Shown one piece after another: positions 14,736 to 22,355 of a stretch of 37,467 bases of DNA (the stretch's first letter is position 1; the number at the start of each line of letters is the position of its first letter). The stretch comes from an uncultured Clostridia bacterium (GTDB lineage: Bacteria > Bacillota > Clostridia > Christensenellales > Aristaeellaceae): positions 1-37,467 of the forward strand of contig CAMNHF010000010.1 of NCBI GenBank assembly GCA_946538975.1, written 5' to 3'. Under the pieces are notes generated by a model. That model made no database searches, had not been told where the DNA came from, and worked only from the letters and a program-made list of their open reading frames with translations. A program made the translations under genes and the position numbers.

Positions 14736-16238
14736 ATGGAGAACGGGATTGTGTTGACCATGCGGGACATCAGCAAGTCCTTTCCCGGTGTCCGCGCCCT
14801 GAGCCATGTGGACTTCACCCTGCGCAAGGGGGAGATCCACGCGCTCATGGGCGAGAACGGCGCGGGAAAATCCACGCTGATCAAGGTGCTCACCGGCGTC
14901 TATCCCAAGGATGGGGGGGAGATCTGCGTCGAGGGCATCGACAGGCCCATCACCATCCACTCTCCCCAGGAGGCCGCCGGCTTCGGCATCTCCACGGTGT
15001 ATCAGGAGATCACCCTGTGTCCCAACCTCACCGTGGCGGAGAACATGTACATCGGCCGGGGCAAGGGCATCGGCGTCCGGTGGAAGGATATGGTGCGCAA
15101 AAGCGGGGCGCTTCTGGACAGCCTGGGCATCCCGGCCCGGCCCCGGCAGCAGCTGGGCAGCTGCTCCCTGGCGGTGCAGCAGATGGTCGCCATCGCCCGG
15201 GCGGTGGACACGGACTGCAAGGTGCTGATCCTGGACGAGCCCACCTCCTCCCTGGACGACAAGGAGGTGGCCATGCTCTTCAAGCTCATGCGGGAGCTGC
15301 GGAGCCGGGGCGTGGGCATCATCTTCGTCACCCACTTCCTGGAGCAGGTCTACGAGGTCAGCGACCGCATCACCGTGCTGCGCAACGGCGAGCTGGTGGG
15401 CGAATACGAGGTGGAGAAGCTGCCGCAGGTGGAGCTGGTGGCCAAGATGATGGGCAAGGAGCTGGAGAGCCTGTCCGTCATGCACCGGGATGCCGCCGCC
15501 GCGCAGGAGGCCGGGGATGTCTACCGGGCGGAGGGCCTGTCCAGCACGGAGGCGAAGCCCTTCGACTTCCACATCGCCAGGGGCGAGGTCAACGGCTTCA
15601 CGGGCCTCCTGGGCTCCGGCCGCAGTGAGAGCGTCCGGGCCATCTTCGGGGCGGACCGGGTGACGGGCGGCCGTGTCACCGTGGACGGCGCCCCGGTGAA
15701 GATCACCCGCCCCGTGCAGGCCATGCATCAGGGCATCGGCTATCTGCCGGAGGACCGCAAGCGGGACGGCATCATCGCGGATCTGTCGGTGCGGGAAAAC
15801 ATCATCCTGGCCCTGCAGGTGATGAAGGGCTTCTTCCACCCCATGAGCCGGGCGCAGCAGGAGGCCTTTGCGGACGAGTACATCGCGGCGCTGGACATCA
15901 AGACGGCCTCCACCGACACCCCCATCAAGTCCCTCTCCGGCGGCAACCAGCAGAAGGTCATCCTGGCCCGCTGGCTGCTGACCCATCCGAAATACCTGAT
16001 CCTCGACGAGCCCACCCGGGGCATCGACGTGGGCACCAAGACGGAGATTCAGCGCCTGGTGCTCCAGCTGGCCCAGGAAGGGATGAGCATCACCTTCATC
16101 TCCTCGGAGATTGAGGAGATGCTCCGCACCTGCTCCCGGCTCATCGTCATGCGGGACCGGAAGATCGTGGGCGAGCTCAGCGGGGACGAGCTGACCCAGG
16201 ACCATGTGATGTACACCATTGCGGGAGGTGGCGAGTGA
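14736..16238 (+). CDS. Sugar ABC importer ATPase, two ABC domains (YtfR/RbsA type)
   Basis: A 500-residue cytoplasmic ATPase that powers the CUT2-class importer. The first ABC domain has Walker A GENGAGKSTLIK, Q-loop VYQEI, signature LGSCSLAVQQMVAIARA (degenerate in the LSGGQ position) and Walker B LILDEPTSSLD. The second has the degenerate Walker A usual for this class (GLLGSGRSESV), a good signature LSGGNQQKVILARWL and Walker B LILDEPTRGID, with the ISSE switch region. Length is standard. The start ATG lies after GGGAGGC. It is followed directly by the two permease genes. Confidence 0.95.
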   Translation: MENGIVLTMRDISKSFPGVRALSHVDFTLRKGEIHALMGENGAGKSTLIKVLTGVYPKDGGEICVEGIDRPITIHSPQEAAGFGISTVYQEITLCPNLTVAENMYIGRGKGIGVRWKDMVRKSGALLDSLGIPARPRQQLGSCSLAVQQMVAIARAVDTDCKVLILDEPTSSLDDKEVAMLFKLMRELRSRGVGIIFVTHFLEQVYEVSDRITVLRNGELVGEYEVEKLPQVELVAKMMGKELESLSVMHRDAAAAQEAGDVYRAEGLSSTEAKPFDFHIARGEVNGFTGLLGSGRSESVRAIFGADRVTGGRVTVDGAPVKITRPVQAMHQGIGYLPEDRKRDGIIADLSVRENIILALQVMKGFFHPMSRAQQEAFADEYIAALDIKTASTDTPIKSLSGGNQQKVILARWLLTHPKYLILDEPTRGIDVGTKTEIQRLVLQLAQEGMSITFISSEIEEMLRTCSRLIVMRDRKIVGELSGDELTQDHVMYTIAGGGE

Positions 16239-16239
16239 G

Positions 16240-17328
16240 ATGAGCGGCAAGCCGAAAAGGAAGGGTTCCTTCTTCCAGAACAATGCGCAGCTCCTGGTGC
16301 CGCTGATCGCCCTGGGACTGCTGATCATCTTCAACCTGTTCCGGGATCCCGGCTTCTTCTCGGTGGAGCTGGCCACCAACAATGACGGCAACCCGGTGCT
16401 CCAGGGCAACCTCATCAGCATTCTCAACGGCGCCTCCGAGCTGGTGATCCTGGCCATGGGCATGACCCTGGTCACGGCGGCCTCCGGAGGACAGGACATC
16501 TCCGTGGGCTGCCTGGCCGCCATCGCGGGCAGCGCCTTCGTGAAGGTACTCAAGAGCGGCCCGGAGATCAATCCCTGGCTGGTGCTGGGGGGCTTCGCGG
16601 TGTGCTGCGCGGTGGCCATGCTCTTCGGAGCCTTCAACGGCACGCTGGTGTCGGTGTTCCGCATCCAGCCCATGATCGCCACCCTGATCCTCTTCACCTG
16701 CGGGCGCTCCATCGCCTACTGGATCAACGGCGGCGCCACCCCCACGGTGGAGAGCGCCATCATCAAGGCGATCGGCGGCTTCATCCCGGGCATCCCCGTG
16801 CCCACGCCCATCCTCATCGTCTGCCTGATGGGCTGTTTCTTCGGCCTGGTCTTCCGCTTCACCACCATGGGGCTCTACATGCAGACGGTGGGCATCAACC
16901 AAGGCGCGGCCCGGCTCAACGGCATCAACGCCATCGGCATGAAGCTGCTGGCCTTCGTCCTGCTGGGGCTGTGCTGCGCGGTGTCCGGCGTCATCGGCGT
17001 CAGCCGCCTGCAGCTCATCAACCATGAGACCCTGCTGCTCAACGTGGAGATGGACGCCATCCTGGCCGTGGCCATCGGCGGCAACAGCCTGGGCGGCGGC
17101 AAGTTCAAGATGGTGGGCTCGGTGCTGGGCGCCTATGTCATCCAGGCCCTGACCATCACCCTGTACGCCATGAAGGTCTCCTCCACCGACGTGAAGGCCT
17201 ACAAGGCCGTGGTAATCATCCTGCTGGTGGTGCTGGGCTCTCCCGTGGTGAAGGCCTGGTTCGGCTCCCTGAAAAACCGTTTGGCCGCCAGGAAGTCTGC
17301 GTCCAATGCCGGAAAGGAGGCGGCCTGA
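16240..17328 (+). CDS. Sugar ABC importer permease 1 (YtfT/RbsC type)
   Basis: A 362-residue inner-membrane permease of the BPD_transp_2 (CUT2) family with eight to ten hydrophobic segments. Typical blocks are ILAMGMTLVTAASGGQDISVG, GAFNGTLVSVFRIQPMIATLILFTCGRS and AIGGNSLGGGKFKMVGSVLGA. The start is ATG 16240, one base after the ATPase stop, with GGGAGGTGG upstream; an in-frame TTG seven codons earlier is less likely. It should pair with the following permease as a heterodimer, as in YtfT-YjfF. Confidence 0.93.
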   Translation: MSGKPKRKGSFFQNNAQLLVPLIALGLLIIFNLFRDPGFFSVELATNNDGNPVLQGNLISILNGASELVILAMGMTLVTAASGGQDISVGCLAAIAGSAFVKVLKSGPEINPWLVLGGFAVCCAVAMLFGAFNGTLVSVFRIQPMIATLILFTCGRSIAYWINGGATPTVESAIIKAIGGFIPGIPVPTPILIVCLMGCFFGLVFRFTTMGLYMQTVGINQGAARLNGINAIGMKLLAFVLLGLCCAVSGVIGVSRLQLINHETLLLNVEMDAILAVAIGGNSLGGGKFKMVGSVLGAYVIQALTITLYAMKVSSTDVKAYKAVVIILLVVLGSPVVKAWFGSLKNRLAARKSASNAGKEAA

Positions 17329-17330
17329 CC

Positions 17331-18449
17331 ATGACGAAGCTGCAGCCCGTCGCCCCCGTGAAGAAGCGTGAGCCCATCACGGACACCATCCTGCTCATGA
17401 GCATCACCATCGGCATCTTCCTCGGGATGTATGTCATCGCCATGCTGGCCTTCGGCGGCGGCTTCCTCAAGCCGCAGCAGGTCTTCGACATGCTCAACGA
17501 GAACGCCTTCCTGATCATCATCTCCTGCGGCCTCACCGTGGTGATGATCGCCGGCAGCATCGACATCTCCGTGGGCGGCGTCACCGCCCTGGTGGCCATG
17601 GTGGGGGTGATGATCCTCAACGGAAGCCTGCTGCCCGATCCGGCGATCTCCGGCGGCACGCGGATCTTCCTGGCGGCCCTGGCGGCCCTGGGGATCGGCC
17701 TGGCCTTCGGGCTGGTCCAGGGCGCGCTCATCGCATACCTGGAGATTCAGCCCTTCATCATCACCCTGGCCGGCATGTTTTTCGCCCGGGGCATGATCAC
17801 TATCATCAGCGTGCAGCCGCAGAAGGCCACCGGCAGCATCATCGAGGCCCTGCAGCAGCGCCTGGAGATCCCCTGGCTGGGCTCCCCCAACCGGAAGGGC
17901 GTCCTGATCCCCGCCAAGATGGAGATCGGCGTCATCATCGCCCTGGCGGTGGTGGCCGTGATCTTCGTCCTGCTGCGCTGGGGGAAGACCGGCCGCGGCT
18001 TCTACGCCGTGGGCGGCAACCGGCAGAGTGCTCTGATGCTGGGCATCAACGTCCGCAGGACGCGCTTCCTGGCCCACCTGATCTCTGGCGTCCTGGCCGG
18101 CATCGCGGGCTTTGTCTTCATGATGCACACCGGCGCCGGCAACGCCACCAACGCCACCGCGGCGGAGATGAACGCCATCGCCTCCTCCATCATCGGCGGC
18201 ACCCTGCTCACCGGCGGCGTGGGCAATGTCATCGGCACCCTCTTCGGCGTGCTGACCCTGACCACGATCAAGTCCATTGTAGTCACCTCCGGCCTGCGGG
18301 AGCCCTGGTGGCAGTCCATCACCACCGGCGCGATGCTGTGCTTCTTCATCCTGCTGCAGAGCGTGGTGCTCTCCAGCCGCGGCAAGAAGCTCAGCCTCCC
18401 CGCCTGGCTGCTCGGCGCCTCCGGGAGAAAGGCCCCGGAGAAGCTCTGA
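17331..18449 (+). CDS. Sugar ABC importer permease 2 (YjfF type)
   Basis: A 372-residue inner-membrane permease of the same family as its upstream neighbour, two bases after that gene's stop. It shows VVMIAGSIDISVGGVTALVAM, YLEIQPFIITLAGMFFARG, FYAVGGNRQSALMLGINV and SSIIGGTLLTGGVGNVIGTLFGV, all standard CUT2 permease segments. It is the last gene of the operon, closed by the terminator at 18476-18512. Having two different permeases, a non-lipidated binding protein and a double ATPase matches the E. coli ytfQRT-yjfF arrangement gene for gene. Confidence 0.93.
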   Translation: MTKLQPVAPVKKREPITDTILLMSITIGIFLGMYVIAMLAFGGGFLKPQQVFDMLNENAFLIIISCGLTVVMIAGSIDISVGGVTALVAMVGVMILNGSLLPDPAISGGTRIFLAALAALGIGLAFGLVQGALIAYLEIQPFIITLAGMFFARGMITIISVQPQKATGSIIEALQQRLEIPWLGSPNRKGVLIPAKMEIGVIIALAVVAVIFVLLRWGKTGRGFYAVGGNRQSALMLGINVRRTRFLAHLISGVLAGIAGFVFMMHTGAGNATNATAAEMNAIASSIIGGTLLTGGVGNVIGTLFGVLTLTTIKSIVVTSGLREPWWQSITTGAMLCFFILLQSVVLSSRGKKLSLPAWLLGASGRKAPEKL

Positions 18450-18475
18450 CCCCTCCCGCACGAAACCCTCCCCTG

Positions 18476-18512
18476 GCCCGCAGGTACGCCATGTGCGCCC
18501 CTGCGGGCTTTT
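18476..18512 (+). terminator. Intrinsic terminator of the sugar importer operon
   Basis: A nine-pair stem GCCCGCAGG (18476-18484) / CCTGCGGGC (18500-18508) followed by TTTT, 27 bases after the last permease gene. Confidence 0.85.
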
Positions 18513-18546
18513 CCGGTAGGCGCATAATATACGGGCCGGATTGCGC

Positions 18547-18567
18547 TTTCATGAGAATTCCATGAAA
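18547..18567. promoter_or_regulatory. 21-bp inverted repeat upstream of the peptide importer promoter
   Basis: TTTCATG, seven central bases, CATGAAA. The arms match perfectly. It lies 30 bp upstream of the -35 box, a usual place for an operator, but no regulator gene is adjacent. Confidence 0.5.
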
Positions 18568-18596
18568 AATGCACAAGAAAAATACTGCCGGTTTTG

Positions 18597-18625
18597 TTGA
18601 CAGCGTGGGAAAAACTCATTATAAT
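18597..18625 (+). promoter_or_regulatory. Perfect consensus sigma-A promoter of the peptide importer
   Basis: TTGACA (18597-18602), a 17-bp spacer and TATAAT (18620-18625): both hexamers and the spacing are consensus. It implies strong basal expression of the binding protein at 18661. Confidence 0.9.
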
Positions 18626-18660
18626 ATGCAAAGCCCAAAATCTAAAAGGAGGCTGCAAAC

Positions 18661-21159
18661 ATGAAGAAGACACTGTCCATCCTGCTGGCTCTGTGCATGC
18701 TGCTGGCAAGCGTTTCCGCCATGGCGGAAGGCGCTTTCACACCTGCTGCGAGCTATGAAACCGGCGAGCGCGTGTACGACGCCGGCGAAATCACCACGGC
18801 CAAGGCCGGCGAAGGCGGCGGCACCGTGACCTTCGACGTCTACAGCGGCATCGAGGGCAAGGACTACACCGACGAGAAGTTCTACACCTTCAACGACTAC
18901 ACCGCGAACCTGGGCTCCAGCATGAACTGGGATCCGCTGTCCTGGGAAACCAACGACGACTCCGCGGTGCTGGACTACATCTCCTCCGGCTTCTACAGCT
19001 TCGCGCTGAACAGCGACAAGACCGGCTACTCCGTGACCTGCGAGCTGGCCGCTGAGATGCCCGTCGACGTCACTGCCGAGTATGTCGGCAAGCTGGGCGT
19101 GGCGGAAGGCGAGACCGGCAAGGCCTGGCGGATCGCGCTGAACCAGGACGCGACCTGGGACAACGGCGAGAAGATCACCGCCAAGGACTTCGAGTACTCC
19201 ATCCAGCAGCTGCTGAACCCCAAGATGCTCAACCGCCGTGCTGACAGCTACTATGCGGGCCAGTTCGTGGTGTACAACGCCAAGAACTACCTGTACAGCG
19301 GCAAGACCAGCTACGATCTGATCACCGACACCGCCGAGAATCTGATCGCCGCCGGCACCGATGTCTACCTGGACATGGGCTTCTGGGGCATCGCCGGCGC
19401 GCCGGACGCGGAAGGCAATGCTGCTCCCCAGTATGTGAGCATCGCTGACGAGACCATGTACCGCGACGCGGCCGTCGAAGAGGGCAAGGACGAGGACTGG
19501 GTGTCCGCCAAGTACCTGTTCGACAACTATCTGGCTGCGGGCGCTCCCTACGAGTCCTATCAGGCTCAGTACCTGTACACCGCCGCGATCGCTCCCGAAA
19601 CCAGCTGGGAAGACGTCGGCTTCAAGGTGATCGACGACTACACCATCGACTTCATCCTGGCCAACCCCGTGGAAGAAGCCGCCTTCTATCTGCCCTACAA
19701 CCTGTCCTCCTCCTACCTGGTCTATGAGCCCCTGTATGAGTCCTGCAAGTCCTTCTTCGACGCGGACGGCCAGCAGGTGCAGACCGAGGAAGAGGCCACG
19801 ACCGTGACCACGACCTACTGCCGCTCCCTGGAGAACTCCGTCTCCTACGGCCCCTACAAGCTGACCAGCTTCGAGCTGGACAAGGAATACACCCTGTCCC
19901 GCAACGAGCAGTGGTACGGCTACCGCGACGGCAAGCACCTCGGCCAGTATCAGACCGACGAAATCAAGGTGACCGTCATTGCCGAGCACGCCACCGCCAT
20001 GCTGGCCTTTGAAAAGGGCGAGATCGACGGCATTGCGCTGCAGAGCGACGACCTGGACAAGTACGGCACCTCCCAGTACGTGAAGTACGGCCCCAACAAC
20101 GGCTACACCACCAAGCTGTCCTTCAACACCAACTATGAGAAGCTGCTCTCCCGCGGCACCAACTCCCAGGTGCTGGTGATCGACGAGTTCCGTCAGGCCT
20201 TCGCGTACTGCTATGACCGCAAGGAATTCGCCACCGCCTACACCGCCGCCGGTACCGCCGGCTTCGGTCTGCTCAACGAGCTGTACTGCTACAACCCCTT
20301 CACCGGCGAGACCTACCGCGGCAACGACGCTGCCAAGGCCGGCCTGCTGAAGGTGTTCGACGTGGCCTACGGCGAGGGCACCGACTACGCGACGCTGGAC
20401 GAGGCCTATGAGGCCATGACCGGCTACGACGTGGAGAAGGCCCAGGCCCTGATGAAGGTCGCCTATGACAAGGCTGTGGCGGCTGGCATCTACGACGGCG
20501 AGTCCCCCGTGGAGATCGAGTTCCGCGTGTATCAGAACGACGAGATCTACGTCAAGATGTTCAACTACCTGAACGACCATCTGAAGGCTGCCTGCGTGGG
20601 CTCCGGCTTCGAGGGCAAGGTCTCCCTGAAGATGACCGTTGACTCCGACTACTACAACACCAACTACTCCGGCGGCGCCGACATGATCTTCACCACCTGG
20701 GGCGGCGCTTCCATGAGCCCCTTCACCATCCTGTACGAGTGCTACTGCGACGCTGCCGACGGCTCCGGCCAGCAGATGGAATACGGCTACGACACCTCCA
20801 AGATCATCGTGAACTTCGTGGTGGACGGCCAGCCTGTCTCCAACACCCTGCAGAACTGGGCCCTGTGGGCGGACAACAGCACCCCCGAGTCCGTCATCCC
20901 CGAGCTGGAGAAGTTCACCGCGTATGACTACGACACCCGCTGCGCCTTCTACGCTCAGCTGGAAGCGGCCTTCATGAACTGGTATCCCACCACGTCCGTG
21001 TACTACCGCAACACCGCGAGCATGGACAGCCAGAAGGTCCAGTCCGCGTGCGACGAATACATCAACCTGATCGGCTTCGGCGGCATCGCGTTCATGACCT
21101 ACAACTACGACGACGCGGCGTGGGCTGAGTACATCGCCAACAACGAGCTGGTGTATTAA
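18661..21159 (+). CDS. Peptide-type ABC importer binding protein (family 5), oversized
   Basis: An 832-residue exported solute-binding protein; typical family members (OppA/DppA) have 500-600 residues. The signal peptide is MKKTLSILLALCMLLASVSAMA, without a lipobox. SBP_bac_5 features are seen: NWDPLSWETNDD and SGFYSFALN near the N-terminus, WRIALNQDATWDNGEKITAKDFEYSIQQLLNP at about 155-190, FRQAFAYCYDRKEFA in the middle, and a C-terminal half with YDVEKAQALMKVAYDKA. Extra length appears spread through several loops. AGGAGG stands eight bases before the ATG, after a consensus promoter. Substrate is probably a peptide or opine-like molecule; not derivable from sequence. It heads the operon 18661-28899. 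Confidence 0.9.
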   Translation: MKKTLSILLALCMLLASVSAMAEGAFTPAASYETGERVYDAGEITTAKAGEGGGTVTFDVYSGIEGKDYTDEKFYTFNDYTANLGSSMNWDPLSWETNDDSAVLDYISSGFYSFALNSDKTGYSVTCELAAEMPVDVTAEYVGKLGVAEGETGKAWRIALNQDATWDNGEKITAKDFEYSIQQLLNPKMLNRRADSYYAGQFVVYNAKNYLYSGKTSYDLITDTAENLIAAGTDVYLDMGFWGIAGAPDAEGNAAPQYVSIADETMYRDAAVEEGKDEDWVSAKYLFDNYLAAGAPYESYQAQYLYTAAIAPETSWEDVGFKVIDDYTIDFILANPVEEAAFYLPYNLSSSYLVYEPLYESCKSFFDADGQQVQTEEEATTVTTTYCRSLENSVSYGPYKLTSFELDKEYTLSRNEQWYGYRDGKHLGQYQTDEIKVTVIAEHATAMLAFEKGEIDGIALQSDDLDKYGTSQYVKYGPNNGYTTKLSFNTNYEKLLSRGTNSQVLVIDEFRQAFAYCYDRKEFATAYTAAGTAGFGLLNELYCYNPFTGETYRGNDAAKAGLLKVFDVAYGEGTDYATLDEAYEAMTGYDVEKAQALMKVAYDKAVAAGIYDGESPVEIEFRVYQNDEIYVKMFNYLNDHLKAACVGSGFEGKVSLKMTVDSDYYNTNYSGGADMIFTTWGGASMSPFTILYECYCDAADGSGQQMEYGYDTSKIIVNFVVDGQPVSNTLQNWALWADNSTPESVIPELEKFTAYDYDTRCAFYAQLEAAFMNWYPTTSVYYRNTASMDSQKVQSACDEYINLIGFGGIAFMTYNYDDAAWAEYIANNELVY

Positions 21160-21197
21160 TTCCATCAACCTCAGCAATCCTACCGTGTAATGCGGCT

Positions 21198-21224
21198 GCG
21201 GGCACGGGGTTACCCCGTGCCCGC
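21198..21224 (+). other. Strong hairpin in the binding protein / permease spacer
   Basis: A perfect 12-pair stem GCGGGCACGGGG / CCCCGTGCCCGC with a TTA loop, 38 bases after the binding protein stop. There is no U-tract, so it looks like an mRNA 3' stabiliser rather than a terminator. Confidence 0.7.
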
Positions 21225-21260
21225 GGTTGCGTCTCATCAAAAAGCGCTGACAGAAACTGT

Positions 21261-21309
21261 CGGTTGGCGCGGCTGGGAAAAACGCGCTGTTTCTCAGCCC
21301 CGCCGACCG
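21261..21309 (+). other. Second long hairpin in the same spacer
   Basis: The left arm 21261-21280 and right arm 21290-21309 pair over about 20 positions with one clear mismatch and a few G-U pairs, around a nine-base loop. A competing smaller hairpin (CCGGGA/TCCCGG, 21307-21322) shares its foot. With the preceding hairpin it fills most of the 233-bp gap before the permease gene. Confidence 0.6.
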
Positions 21310-21392
21310 GGAGAAGTCCCGGCCGCATCGGCGCCGTACCGCGGCATGCCGGACAATACAAGGGAAGAGCGATTCCCACTGGAGGAGATTGG

Positions 21393-22355
21393 ATGGGCAA
21401 ATACATCACAAAGCGCATCCTGCTGGTGTTTCTGACACTGTTCATCATCACGACGATGTGCTTCGTGCTGGTCAAGCTGCTTCCGCTGCCCGCCGTGCGC
21501 GAGATGGGCAAGGACATCAACCTGATCCTGGCCAAACGTGAAAAGCTGGGCTACAACAAGCCGATCATGGTGCAGTACTACCTGTTCCTCAAGAGCATCA
21601 TCACCGAATGGGACTGGGGCGTCGGCGAGCAGATGTACGAGGGCCTCGGCGTCTGGGACGTGATGATGCAGAAGCTGCCCTACACGGTGCTGGTCAATCT
21701 GTATTCCATCCTGATCGCCATCCCCTTGGGCCTGGCCTTCGGCATCTACGCGGCGCTGAAGAAGAACAAGTGGCAGGATCACCTGATCTCCACCCTGGTC
21801 ATGGTGTTCATCTCGGTGCCGAGCTATGTGTACGCCTTCCTGATCCAGTATATCTTCTGCTTCCAGCTGAACTGGTTCCCCCTGCAGCTGGCCTCGCTCA
21901 GCGAGGCAGGCTCGCTGTTCAGCTGGCGGATGTTCTATACGATGATCCCGGCGATCATGTCGCTGGCCTTCGGCGTGATTGCCGGCCTGACCCGCTACAC
22001 CCGTGCGGAGCTAAGCGAGGTGCTGACCGGCGACTACATGCTGCTGGCGCGGACGAAGGGCCTCACGAAGGCGCAGGCCATTTCCCGCCACGCCCTGCGC
22101 AACGCCATGGTCGTCATTCTGCCGATGATCATCGGCACCTTCATCGACATCCTCGGCGGCTCGCTGATCATTGAGAAGATCTTCGGCATCCCGGGCGTCG
22201 GCAACCTCTATGTCGGCTCCATCAACGTCCGTGACTACAACTTCTTCATGGCGCTGAGCGTTTTCTACACCGCCATCGGTCTGATGTCCACCCTGGTCAA
22301 TGACATCAGCTATGGACTGATTGATCCGCGGATCAGAATGGGGTCGAAAAAGTGA
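21393..22355 (+). CDS. Peptide-type ABC importer permease 1 (OppB/DppB type)
   Basis: A 320-residue inner-membrane permease of normal length. The start is ATG 21393 after GGAGGAG; upstream in-frame codons lie in the hairpin spacer. Six hydrophobic segments are visible, beginning with RILLVFLTLFIITTMCFVLV. The EAA coupling loop reads YMLLARTKGLTKAQAISRHALRNA, which contacts the ATPases, and the family C-terminal block GSLIIEKIFGIPGVG is present. This subunit is the only one of the transporter core without an obvious insertion. Confidence 0.93.
   Translation: MGKYITKRILLVFLTLFIITTMCFVLVKLLPLPAVREMGKDINLILAKREKLGYNKPIMVQYYLFLKSIITEWDWGVGEQMYEGLGVWDVMMQKLPYTVLVNLYSILIAIPLGLAFGIYAALKKNKWQDHLISTLVMVFISVPSYVYAFLIQYIFCFQLNWFPLQLASLSEAGSLFSWRMFYTMIPAIMSLAFGVIAGLTRYTRAELSEVLTGDYMLLARTKGLTKAQAISRHALRNAMVVILPMIIGTFIDILGGSLIIEKIFGIPGVGNLYVGSINVRDYNFFMALSVFYTAIGLMSTLVNDISYGLIDPRIRMGSKK

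Noticed and set aside
13407-16712. An 1101-codon open frame on the minus strand
   Set aside because: It is antisense to the sugar-binding protein and ATPase genes; a compositional artefact of high third-position GC.
18619-21240. An 873-codon open frame on the minus strand
   Set aside because: It lies opposite the well-supported binding protein gene; Val/Leu/Gly/His-rich low-complexity sequence without start signals.
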